Origin: Paenibacillus sp. FSL H7-0331
Lineage (GTDB): Bacteria > Bacillota > Bacilli > Paenibacillales > NBRC-103111
Assembly: GCF_001956045.1 (NCBI RefSeq)
Contig: NZ_MRTH01000019.1
Location: forward strand, 62,001-126,000
Direction: 5' to 3'
Length of the DNA: 64,000 bases
In this document: positions 35,503 to 43,532 of the stretch, one piece after another
How positions within the stretch are numbered: position 1 is the first letter of the stretch
How the letters are laid out: every line of letters starts with the position of its first letter
Position numbers and translations under genes: made by a program
The notes under the pieces: generated by a model
Told to the model about the DNA's origin: nothing
The model's input: only the letters and a program-made list of their open reading frames with translations
The model's database searches: none

Positions 35503-36804
35503 ATGCTCAAGGAACGTATCGAGCTTCTGTGCAAAAAGAAGCAAATATCACGGAAAGAACTCGTGGAGGGACTCGTCACGCAGTCTCATTTTGCCAACAT
35601 TTTGGCTGGAAGGTATCCATTCGCTGATGATTTGGTGGAGCATATCGCGGGCCGTCTCGGCGTCCCTGTTACCTATTTGACCAAAGCGGCGGCAACCGAT
35701 GAGCCTACGATGCAGCGGGCGGAGAATATTTTCCAGACCATGTCCGAGCAGTCTGTATCCGATAGTTACGTGGATGCCCAAGACGATCGGGATGATGCAC
35801 TCGTCGTCGAGCTGACAACTTCCTTAATGAAGGCTGTCTACTATCAACAGATGAACAATCAGAGCGCTTATGACTATTTGCATCAGTCTTACTTGAACCA
35901 TTATTTAGAGAAATACGGAAAGTCCGAAGAAGTCGATCTGCCGTTGCCCTTGAAGAAAGCGCTTTTGCTATATAGAATCCAACATTTTCGCTCCAAAAGC
36001 AGCTACAACGACGTGCTGAACGATGTGCAACGCTTGAACAGTCTTGTGGAACCGGGGACGGAAATATGGCTGACGGTACAAAACATCAGGATGGAGGCAT
36101 ACGTTCTACTGAAGCAGTTCGAACAGGCGAAGCAGGTGTTCGAGCAGACGATGCAGCAAATCATCGATGATCGAGTGTTCCATCGTCTATCCGGGCTGTA
36201 TGTGGCTTACAGCGGCTACTGCTTTGCGATGGGGCTTGTACAGGAAGCGTTACGTGCTCTTTCCATGGCAGAAGCTAACCTCGTTTATTTACAACAGCCG
36301 GGTGATGTTTACACGACAATTATGAACAACCGGATCGTCATGCTAACAATGACGGGAGAGTCCGATAAAGCGTTGGACGAAATCGCCCGATTCGAGTCCA
36401 TACTCGCCAATGAGCCAGTGGAATCCCAACAGCTGCTCGAGCCGGTTATAACCATTTATCGCTGTGAAGCCGCTTTTGCCCAGAAAAATTGGGGATTGCT
36501 TTCACAAGGAATTGAGCGGCTGCGAATTTCCCACACAGGCACGGATCAGAGAATGGCGCTGGCCTTTTATGAAAGTCAACTGGCGCTTGCGCTAGAGGAT
36601 ATGGAGATGTTTCAAAGCCACGCACTGGAATGCTTGCCTTATTTCGAAGCCAGTCAGCATGCATTGCGTCTCGAGCAACTTTATGAATCATTGGCAGTCG
36701 TCTCTGAGGAAGGTCGTCGTTACAAGGAATCATCTATGTATTATCGGAAGCTTGTGTATTTGTTAAGAAATAGTGGAGGAGGGGGGTCTTCCAGTCCAAT
36801 GTAA
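35503..36804 (+). CDS. XRE-type helix-turn-helix protein with TPR-like repeats
   Basis: 433 residues from ATG 35503, with GGGGGAG six bases upstream. Residues 1-60 form an XRE helix-turn-helix (MLKERIELLCKKKQISRKEL, then QSHFANILAGRYPFADDLVEHIAGRLGV). The rest, about 110-425, is all-helical in TPR-like pairs (NDVQRLNSLVEPGTEIWLTV, QFEQAKQVFEQTM, LAFYESQLALALEDMEMF, YKESSMYYRKLVYLLR). This architecture resembles RNPP-type peptide-sensing regulators (NprR, PlcR) but no pheromone-like ORF is obvious downstream. A role in peptide signalling is only possible, not shown. Confidence 0.85.
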   Translation: MLKERIELLCKKKQISRKELVEGLVTQSHFANILAGRYPFADDLVEHIAGRLGVPVTYLTKAAATDEPTMQRAENIFQTMSEQSVSDSYVDAQDDRDDALVVELTTSLMKAVYYQQMNNQSAYDYLHQSYLNHYLEKYGKSEEVDLPLPLKKALLLYRIQHFRSKSSYNDVLNDVQRLNSLVEPGTEIWLTVQNIRMEAYVLLKQFEQAKQVFEQTMQQIIDDRVFHRLSGLYVAYSGYCFAMGLVQEALRALSMAEANLVYLQQPGDVYTTIMNNRIVMLTMTGESDKALDEIARFESILANEPVESQQLLEPVITIYRCEAAFAQKNWGLLSQGIERLRISHTGTDQRMALAFYESQLALALEDMEMFQSHALECLPYFEASQHALRLEQLYESLAVVSEEGRRYKESSMYYRKLVYLLRNSGGGGSSSPM

Positions 36805-37023
36805 ACAAAATGCAAACAAAACTTAGGAGCGACAGGGACCAATGAATGGTGTTTTAGACCCAAATTTTTGCAAAATAAGCGCTTTTTGAAAAAAAACGAA
36901 GCGTGAACAACAGGAAAACTCGCCTTATCCCTGACTTGTTTGTATGTCGCTGATACTATTGTCAGCTTAATGACGGTCGTTTACACTTAATATACAACGA
37001 CAAACCAAACAATGAGAGGTGTG

Positions 37024-37443
37024 ATGCGTATGTTCGGATTCGGAAAAAATAAAAAACCGCAGGACGCTCTGGAGCAGGCAGATAATCTGATGAATAAAGG
37101 ATTGACGGGGCTGTTTATGAAAAGCACGGTTTCCAAGGAGCATAGGAATCTCATCAACCAAAGCCTGGAATCGGCGAAACAGGCACAATTAGCATCAAGC
37201 GGCACCGTGCCGATTAGCGCAACTGCCATTGTTGTATCGGTAACAGATACGGGCAAGCTCATCAATTACGATCCGGTTGTTGTCCTCGTGTTGAATGTGA
37301 TAGAGAACGACGGGAGCACATCCCAGAAGACATTGGAAACAATCGTATCAAAAATCCAAATTCCGCGTGCGGGAGATCGGGTCGGCTTGGGCCACAACCC
37401 CGCTAATCCATCAGAGCTTATGTACATGGGACTGCTGCCATAA
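37024..37443 (+). CDS. Conserved hypothetical protein with a C-terminal beta domain
   Basis: 139 residues if started at ATG 37024, or 137 from ATG 37030, which has better spacing from GAGAGG. The N-terminal half is charged and helical (KKPQDALEQADNLMNKG). The C-terminal half (about 60-138) reads ISATAIVVSVTDTGKLINYD, PVVVLVLNV and VSKIQIPRAGDRVGLGHNPA, a small beta domain also seen in SHOCT-associated actinobacterial proteins. No signal peptide. Its function is unknown; it follows the XRE-TPR gene after about 220 bases. Confidence 0.7.
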   Translation: MRMFGFGKNKKPQDALEQADNLMNKGLTGLFMKSTVSKEHRNLINQSLESAKQAQLASSGTVPISATAIVVSVTDTGKLINYDPVVVLVLNVIENDGSTSQKTLETIVSKIQIPRAGDRVGLGHNPANPSELMYMGLLP

Positions 37444-37654
37444 AGTCTTTGGTCCATATGTCCTGTTAAGGATTAAAAGCAACACTCAGAGCATTTTCGA
37501 AAATCTAATTCACCATTACAGGAAGAGTCGCGTAAATCGTGACTCTTTTTAATTTACTCATACGAAAATAATTGACTTAGTTTGTAAATATGTTACAATA
37601 AATGCAGCTAATTTATTAAGTTGATTTAGCTAGACTAATAAGGGAGATGATGTT

Positions 37655-37885
37655 ATGCCAATTATCAATATTGACTGCTGGGAAGGATTCAACGAGGAAC
37701 AAAAGAAAGAATGGATTAAGGAGTTAACTGTCGTCACAAACAAGCTGTTCAATATCCCTCCTGATAAAATTTTGGTGATCTTGCGCGACACTCCCTTGAT
37801 AAATTGGGGACAGGCAGGTGCTGTCGCAGCTGATCCTGACTTTTTGGAAAACAGTCGAATTACTGAATTGAAATTGGAAGCATAA
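37655..37885 (+). CDS. 4-oxalocrotonate tautomerase-family protein
   Basis: 76 residues starting MPIINID, so removal of Met exposes the catalytic Pro1 of the tautomerase superfamily. The rest (GFNEEQKKEWIKELTVVTNK, LFNIPPDKILVILRDTPLINWGQAG) fits the short 4-oxalocrotonate tautomerase-like fold that works as a hexamer. It catalyses keto-enol isomerisation of a small oxo acid, or a related promiscuous reaction. A hairpin separates it from the MFS gene. Confidence 0.88.
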   Translation: MPIINIDCWEGFNEEQKKEWIKELTVVTNKLFNIPPDKILVILRDTPLINWGQAGAVAADPDFLENSRITELKLEA

Positions 37886-37896
37886 TCGCTTGCTCA

Positions 37897-37938
37897 GAAG
37901 AAGCCCCTTCTCATTTGACATATAGAGGGGGCTTCTTC
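37897..37938 (+). terminator. Stem-loop between tautomerase and MFS genes
   Basis: GAAGAAGCCCCTTCT (37897-37911) pairs with AGAGGGGGCTTCTTC (37924-37938), one mismatch, around 12 bases. No T tract follows. It may reduce read-through into the transporter gene, whose ribosome site begins 8 bases later. Confidence 0.65.
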
Positions 37939-37959
37939 AGATGAAAGAGGGGGTTGTTC

Positions 37960-39156
37960 ATGACGGAATGGGTTGCAAAACAACGTAAATCACTTGCCAA
38001 TAACTATCCTTTGATGACGGGTATACTTGTATGGTGCAGCCTGATTGTTGTGTCCAGCTTATATATCACCTTGCCATTGGTATCTGTTTTTGTAAGTAGT
38101 TTCCACGTTACACCGTCCACAGCGGCATGGACCAGCAGCGCGTTTTCATTCTTTTACGCAATAGGGTTTTTATTATTCAGTCCTTTATCTGATCGTTATG
38201 GCCGCAAACAAATGATGATGTCCGGTTTGGTTGCGTTATTACTCATTACGCCAACCTTGGGTTTCGTGACAAACCTGTCCAGTTTAATTGTTCTTCGTGC
38301 GTTACAGGGCCTGGCTGCGGCAACATTCGCCCCCGCTGTACTTGCCTATGTTGTGGAAATGTTTCCTGCGCATAAAAGGGTAACCACAATCGGGTTTGTA
38401 AGCACTGGCTTTTTGTTGGCGGGGATTGCTGGACAGCTGTTTAGCAGTATCATTAGTCAAAGCTTAGGCTGGCCTTATGTGTTTTACTTTCTTGGTGGCT
38501 TATATTTAGTATGTGCCATTCTGCTCGGCAGTCTTGTTCCCAATGGAGCAATTCATCAGACAACTGCAGGTGCAAGAGCCCCACTCAAACAAATAGCAGC
38601 AGTGTTATTCCGAAAATCACTATTTGTCTGCTATATCATAACCGTGACTCTACTATTCTCGTTTGTAGGGATGTATACGGCGCTTGGAAGCTACCTGACG
38701 CAGACCCCGTTTCAATTAAATCCTGATCAGATTTTACTGGTACGTGCAGCGGGGATCTTAGGCATGATCTTATCTCTATTTGCAGGTCGTTTGGTAGCCA
38801 AATTCGGCGTGAAGAGGGTACTGCAGGCAGGATTGGGGCTGGCGGCAGCAGGTCTTTCCATAGTTGGATTTAGCTCTAACCTATCCATTCTTATTGTTAT
38901 GAGTGTTATTTTTGTTGGCGGGATTTCAGTAACGGTTCCAACGCTTATTTCGCTTGTTGGAAGCACTGTGGGTCATGCACGCGGTACCGCGATCAGCCTA
39001 TACTCTTTTATTTTATTCATAGGAGCAACTCTTGGCCCGATTGTCGTACTGAACCTGCTGAAGCTTGGAAGCTACTTCCTAACATTTGAAGCACTGGCGG
39101 TTGTTTTGTGCATTGCCTTATGTTCATCCTTTTTCATCAAAATACAAGAAGTATAA
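37960..39156 (+). CDS. MFS transporter (drug-export type)
   Basis: 398 residues from ATG 37960, six bases after AGAGGGGG. About 12 transmembrane helices. The loop 2-3 motif LLFSPLSDRYGRKQMMMSGL is the major facilitator signature (G-x-L-x-D-R-x-G-R-K type), and a second related motif LFAGRLVAKFGVKRVL lies after helix 8. Proton-driven export of a small compound is likely. There is no obvious regulator next to it; a terminator follows at 39283-39335. Confidence 0.92.
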   Translation: MTEWVAKQRKSLANNYPLMTGILVWCSLIVVSSLYITLPLVSVFVSSFHVTPSTAAWTSSAFSFFYAIGFLLFSPLSDRYGRKQMMMSGLVALLLITPTLGFVTNLSSLIVLRALQGLAAATFAPAVLAYVVEMFPAHKRVTTIGFVSTGFLLAGIAGQLFSSIISQSLGWPYVFYFLGGLYLVCAILLGSLVPNGAIHQTTAGARAPLKQIAAVLFRKSLFVCYIITVTLLFSFVGMYTALGSYLTQTPFQLNPDQILLVRAAGILGMILSLFAGRLVAKFGVKRVLQAGLGLAAAGLSIVGFSSNLSILIVMSVIFVGGISVTVPTLISLVGSTVGHARGTAISLYSFILFIGATLGPIVVLNLLKLGSYFLTFEALAVVLCIALCSSFFIKIQEV

Positions 39157-39282
39157 AGTTAGTACGAACCTGATATTAACGATCTCGTGGGATCTGCATA
39201 TTTACGGGGTTCGTTGCTGTTGTTTGGTCAAAATGAAATAAGAGGGTAAGGAAGAAAGGCGCAGCGATTCCTTTCTGATATT

Positions 39283-39335
39283 AAAAAGATTGCCAATGAT
39301 GTCGGTCGGAGGACCGGTTAATTGGCAATCTTTTT
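39283..39335. terminator. Bidirectional terminator between MFS and isomerase genes
   Basis: AAAAAGATTGCCAAT (39283-39297) pairs with its exact complement at 39321-39335. The loop carries a second small hairpin (GGTCGGAGGACC). T/A runs on both sides serve the convergent genes. Confidence 0.9.
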
Positions 39336-39367
39336 ATTGATTTCAACTTATGTGTAATGAGCTCATC

Positions 39368-40183
39368 CTAGTCGAGAGAGGGATGGGCAGCGCGCTCTAC
39401 AAAGGATTGGAAGGCTTTCAGCTCACGAGGCAAATGTGTCTGGTAAGGCTCCTCCCATCCAGACCATTCTCCGCTGGCATAACCCTTATAGTGGATACTT
39501 TGAAGTGCGGCGGCAATTTTGGCAAAATCGAGATCGCCTTCTCCGATCGGCTTGTGTTCCTTGTGCTCTGAATCAAATGAAGCATCGTGAAAATGAACAT
39601 GCTGGATCCATGGCCCCAAATGGGTGATGACTTCCGCCGGCTCAGCCAGTCCACGACGCTTCGTGTGCAGTACGTCCCATAGGACGACCACCTGTGGATC
39701 ATCGACTGCTCGCATCAGGCTGGCCATCTGTACAGGATCTGACCAATCATCATGGGTTTCGATCGCAATCGTGATGCCATGCTCACGGGCAGATGGCAAG
39801 ATGGCATTCAGCACTCTCTCAATGGCGGCCAGTGTTTGCTCGCGTGTGCCGCCAGCAGGAATTTTGCCACCAGCCACCCTCAGAATCGGAGCGCCGACGT
39901 CGGAGGCGAGTTTAATATAATCCAAGGCCGAAGCGATTTCTTTGTCGGAATCGGGCCGTGAGCATATGATCGAAACGCCAAGGCAGATGATGGGGATTCC
40001 ACTCTCTACAGCCAGACGTTTCCATTCTGCTCTTTGGTGTGAGTCGGCAGAAAGCTCCACACCATGAGCATGTCCAACGCCGACCCGCAGCTCTACTCCT
40101 GCATAGCCGTAGGTTGTGGCAGAATCCATCAATTGGGAAAGTGTAAGAGTTGGTCCTGAAAATGAGTGAACAGCATATTGCAT
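39368..40183 (-). CDS. Sugar phosphate isomerase/epimerase (xylose-isomerase-like TIM barrel)
   Basis: 271 residues, start ATG 40183 (minus) after AAGGAGG. A TIM barrel of the AP-endonuclease-2 type: YGYAGVELRVG, LRVAGGKIPAGGTREQTLAA, GITIAIETHDDW (metal-binding Glu/His), VVVLWDVLHTKRRG, HVHFHDASFD (His ligands) and GYASGEWSGWEEPY. The exact substrate is unknown. It is the last gene of the minus-strand iron-uptake run, 48 bases after the second permease, so it may be co-transcribed, for instance to process a ligand part of the siderophore. That link is speculative. Confidence 0.88.
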   Translation of the reverse strand: MQYAVHSFSGPTLTLSQLMDSATTYGYAGVELRVGVGHAHGVELSADSHQRAEWKRLAVESGIPIICLGVSIICSRPDSDKEIASALDYIKLASDVGAPILRVAGGKIPAGGTREQTLAAIERVLNAILPSAREHGITIAIETHDDWSDPVQMASLMRAVDDPQVVVLWDVLHTKRRGLAEPAEVITHLGPWIQHVHFHDASFDSEHKEHKPIGEGDLDFAKIAAALQSIHYKGYASGEWSGWEEPYQTHLPRELKAFQSFVERAAHPSLD

Positions 40184-40231
40184 TTAATAATTCCTCCTTA
40201 GGATGGTTAGATATGCTTGCATAGGAACAGG

Positions 40232-41269
40232 TTATCTGCGTCTGGAATGACGCCAGAGCAGGAACAGAAAGTAAGGTCCGCCAATTACCGATACGATTAA
40301 GCCTGCCGGAATTTCCAGAGGCGGAAGCAACCCGCGGCCGAGCGCATCGGCGATTAGCACCAACAAGCCTCCCAGCAGTGCCGCAACCGGCATTAATATT
40401 CGATGTTTGGCACCGACAAGACGCCTTGCCATATGCGGAGTAATGAGTCCGACAAAACCGATCGTTCCAGCAGCTGCAACAGCGGCAGCGGTCAGCAGAA
40501 CAGCCATGACCAGCAGCAGGACGCGGGTTCCCTCAAGATGGATGCCCAAGCCTTTGGCAGACAGATCGCCAAGCCTGATGATGTCAAGCCGAAGCCCCAT
40601 CAGCCAGGCCAAGGGAATGACGATTGCTACCCATGGCAGCATATGAAGGACCTGATCCCATGTTCGGCCCCAGAGGCTTCCGCTCAGCCAAATTAAAGCC
40701 GCATTGACATTCGGCAGTGATTTGGACACCAGCAATTGAATGCCTGCTGAACAAAATGCGCTGATTGCTACACCTACAAGCGCCAGCCGAACCGGAATGA
40801 TACCATGCCGGTAGGCTAACGCATATACCGCGCAGGCCGCAATAATGCCGCCCATAAATGCTGCTGTAGTTAATGTAGAGGGCACCGAATGCGGGAGCAG
40901 CAGCGTAACGATAACCGCAGCCAGTCCCGCACCCCCGGTTAGTCCCAGTGTATCAGGAGCAGCAAGCGGATTTCTCATGACGCCTTGGGCGATAACACCG
41001 GCTACCGCCAGACTGGCTCCGACCAAGAGAGCCAGTGCTACCCGAGGCAGCCGATAGCTGACAATAATCGAGCTTAGCTGCGGATCGCCCGAGCCCGTCA
41101 GAATACGGAGTAATTGCTCGGGGTGGATTCGCACATCACCGATGGCGATGTTAATCAGGACACTAACCGCAACAGCGATAATGAGAAACGTAATAATGGC
41201 AGAGTTGCGGCGATCCGCGCCGTGTCGGTTAACGGATTTATGCAACGAATTGGAGGCAGGAAACGACAT
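40232..41269 (-). CDS. Ferric siderophore/citrate ABC permease, FecCD family (second)
   Basis: 345 residues, ATG 41269 (minus), overlapping the upstream permease stop by one base. About nine helices and the FecCD signatures RLPRVALALLVGASLAVAGV, GLTGGAGLAAVIVTLLLPHS and GTIGFVGLITPHMARRLVGAKH (ATPase coupling). It forms a heterodimer with 41269-42309 to import an iron complex presented by 42379-43428. The ATPase gene is absent from the run, so a shared one such as FecE/YusV type must serve it. Confidence 0.93.
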   Translation of the reverse strand: MSFPASNSLHKSVNRHGADRRNSAIITFLIIAVAVSVLINIAIGDVRIHPEQLLRILTGSGDPQLSSIIVSYRLPRVALALLVGASLAVAGVIAQGVMRNPLAAPDTLGLTGGAGLAAVIVTLLLPHSVPSTLTTAAFMGGIIAACAVYALAYRHGIIPVRLALVGVAISAFCSAGIQLLVSKSLPNVNAALIWLSGSLWGRTWDQVLHMLPWVAIVIPLAWLMGLRLDIIRLGDLSAKGLGIHLEGTRVLLLVMAVLLTAAAVAAAGTIGFVGLITPHMARRLVGAKHRILMPVAALLGGLLVLIADALGRGLLPPLEIPAGLIVSVIGGPYFLFLLWRHSRRR

Positions 41270-42309
41270 TATTTCCCCTCCTTTTTACGTCTTCTAGCCA
41301 GATAAATAAAAAAAGGAGTACCGATTAAGGCAGTTACTACACCTACGGGTGTTTCATAAGGAAACACGATATAACGGGAAGCCAGATCTGCAAGCACCAG
41401 CATGATCGAGCCGAACAGTGCGGATAATGGAAGGACAAGCCTGTAGTCGACCCCGATCAAATATCTGACGATATGAGGTACAATCAAACCGACAAATCCG
41501 ATCGGGCCGGCAATGGATACAGAAACTCCGGCCAGCACGATAACTATGATCGCCATAAGGCTTCGTGTGATCATAATCCGCTGCCCCAGCGCACGTGCCA
41601 GCTCCTCACCCAGGCTGAGCACGGAAGCTGCACGCCCGAAGGAAAAAGCAGCGAGCAGAGCAGGCACACTCCATAACATAATCAATTCGGCATGCTCCCA
41701 TTTCCGCGACGACACTGAACCAGCTAACCAGAACAGCACTCTATCCATTTGTGTCTCGTTAAATATAATCATTCCCTGGGTAAGCGCAGAGAGTATCGCT
41801 TGAACGGCAACTCCAGTAAGCGCAAGATGAACCTCCATATGGTTGCCCTTGAAGACCGAAGCCATGGCATAGACAACGACAGCCGCAGAAGCCCCACCAA
41901 CAAAAGCTGCATACACCATATTGCCGCTGGAAAGAAAGGGGACCTGAACAGTGAAAAACACGACGGCTGCTGCTGCTCCGGCGTTAATTCCGAATATGCC
42001 AGGGGATGCCAACACATTGCGTGTGACAGCCTGCATCAAGGCACCGGCGACCGCCAGGTTGGCTCCAACAAAGGCCGTCACGATCATCCTCGGAATTCGC
42101 ACATTTTGGAGAATGATATGTGCACGTGAGCCGTCATTATGAAAGATGGAGGCCCAGATGGTCGAGAGTGACAGGTTGGTCGAACCCAAAGAGACTGATA
42201 AAAACAAGACAATGAGCAGGATGATTAACCCGGCCGCTGAAATCCATAGGGCTTTGCCGATTTGCTGCCAGGTAGATAAGGGTGCAACTTGTTGTGCTGG
42301 ACGGCTCAC
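41269..42309 (-). CDS. Ferric siderophore/citrate ABC permease, FecCD family (first)
   Basis: 346 residues from GTG 42309 (minus) with GGAAGGAAG upstream. FecCD signatures RIPRMIVTAFVGANLAVAGA, GIFGINAGAAAAVVFFTVQV and GPIGFVGLIVPHIVRYLIGVD. N-terminal helix at about 18-42. It pairs with the downstream permease. The binding-protein stop is 70 bases upstream, so the three genes probably share one Fur-controlled transcript. Confidence 0.93.
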   Translation of the reverse strand: MSRPAQQVAPLSTWQQIGKALWISAAGLIILLIVLFLSVSLGSTNLSLSTIWASIFHNDGSRAHIILQNVRIPRMIVTAFVGANLAVAGALMQAVTRNVLASPGIFGINAGAAAAVVFFTVQVPFLSSGNMVYAAFVGGASAAVVVYAMASVFKGNHMEVHLALTGVAVQAILSALTQGMIIFNETQMDRVLFWLAGSVSSRKWEHAELIMLWSVPALLAAFSFGRAASVLSLGEELARALGQRIMITRSLMAIIVIVLAGVSVSIAGPIGFVGLIVPHIVRYLIGVDYRLVLPLSALFGSIMLVLADLASRYIVFPYETPVGVVTALIGTPFFIYLARRRKKEGK

Positions 42310-42378
42310 TTCAATACTTCCTTCCCGACAAAATTAGCAAAAGATCAGTTCATAAAAGTGTGTACCACCTATTAGTGG

Positions 42379-43428
42379 TTATTTCAGCTTCAAAATCTCT
42401 TTCTCGGTTTGGTCCAACATCACATTAGCACCCTGCACACTGCGACGAAGTGACCACGCATACCGATCCACATCAAACATTTGTTTGGTTTTGACTGCTT
42501 TCAATTCTTGCCATAAGGGATCTTTATGAACCGGTCTATTGCCATCCTTATCTTTCTTGTCAATATCACCTGACATTAAAATAACGATGTCCGGATCAAG
42601 CTCCAGCAGCTGTTCAATTGTCATTTTTACATTTCGGTCGACCGTTCCGAATTTGGAGTTATTATTCAATAAATAGTTAAATCCGATCGTGCTCAGCAGC
42701 TGTGATGAGAAAAACTCAGCATGGCGGACTGTCATTTCCGTATCCGTGTTGCCGATCAGCAGCACACTTTTTTTGATGCCGGCTGCTTTGGTCTGTAATG
42801 CTTTCAGCTTGGCTTTATGGGTTTCGAGGACCTTGTCCATTTCACTTTTTTTACCCACAGCATTGCCTATCGTTGCCGCAGCATCCAGTGTTTCCTGATA
42901 ATTGGCATTAAGATTTTTGAGTGAAAGGGTCGGCGCGATTTTTGATAATTCCGCGTAAACGTTTTTGTGGCGATCGGTATCGGCAATAATTAAATCGGGG
43001 TTCAGTACTTTAATTTTCTCCAGACTTGGCTGGGCTCGCATACCGACGGCTGTGTAGCCTTCAATCTTTTTGAGCGCATCCTCCACAATCAGGTTAGGTT
43101 TGTTATCGTCAGCGACACCGAGAGGCTTCAGCCCTACATCAAGAAGTGCATCAATAAAACCAAGCTCGAGCACAACGATCCTTTGTGGTGTGCCCTGGAT
43201 CGTCGTTTCTCCGAGATCATGCTTAATGATCCGGCTTCCTTGTGGGGCTGCTGCTGTTTCCTTAGTCCCGCTTGCTGCGCTGTCAGAAGTCGGAGTGCTA
43301 GCAGGTGGTGGTGTTGGAGCTGGGTTAGAGCCTGAAGCCTGATTGCTGCCTGTGCTGCCGCAGGCAAGTATGAGTACAGCCATCATGACATAGGTGATGG
43401 CGATACCAAGCTGTTTTCCGTATCTCAT
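42379..43428 (-). CDS. Iron-complex-binding lipoprotein (FecB/YfmC-like)
   Basis: 349 residues, ATG 43428 (minus) after GAGGAGG. Signal peptide with lipobox LILAC (Cys about 23), a Ser/Pro/Thr-rich linker (to about 60), then a class III binding fold: RIVVLELGFIDALLDVGLKP, DDNKPNLIV, PSLEKIKVLNPDLIIADTDRHK and DPLWQELKAVKTKQMFDVD. The VVLELGFIDALLD-type text is close to the ferric-citrate (FecB/YfmC) branch, so ferric citrate is a possible ligand alongside siderophores. A Fur box lies just upstream. Confidence 0.92.
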   Translation of the reverse strand: MRYGKQLGIAITYVMMAVLILACGSTGSNQASGSNPAPTPPPASTPTSDSAASGTKETAAAPQGSRIIKHDLGETTIQGTPQRIVVLELGFIDALLDVGLKPLGVADDNKPNLIVEDALKKIEGYTAVGMRAQPSLEKIKVLNPDLIIADTDRHKNVYAELSKIAPTLSLKNLNANYQETLDAAATIGNAVGKKSEMDKVLETHKAKLKALQTKAAGIKKSVLLIGNTDTEMTVRHAEFFSSQLLSTIGFNYLLNNNSKFGTVDRNVKMTIEQLLELDPDIVILMSGDIDKKDKDGNRPVHKDPLWQELKAVKTKQMFDVDRYAWSLRRSVQGANVMLDQTEKEILKLK

Positions 43429-43447
43429 TCATGATCCTCCTCTTATA

Positions 43448-43466
43448 ATAATGATAATCATTCTCG
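43448..43466 (-). promoter_or_regulatory. Fur box before the binding-protein gene
   Basis: The segment contains ATAATGATAATCATTCTC, which matches the Fur consensus (GATAATGATAATCATTATC) with few differences and lies about 20 bases upstream of the start at 43428. It predicts iron repression of the uptake genes. Confidence 0.85.
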
Positions 43467-43532
43467 TTGATTATACAGGGAATGTGACAAGTATTCCATG
43501 ACACAAGGGGGATTATTTTGCATGGATTATTT

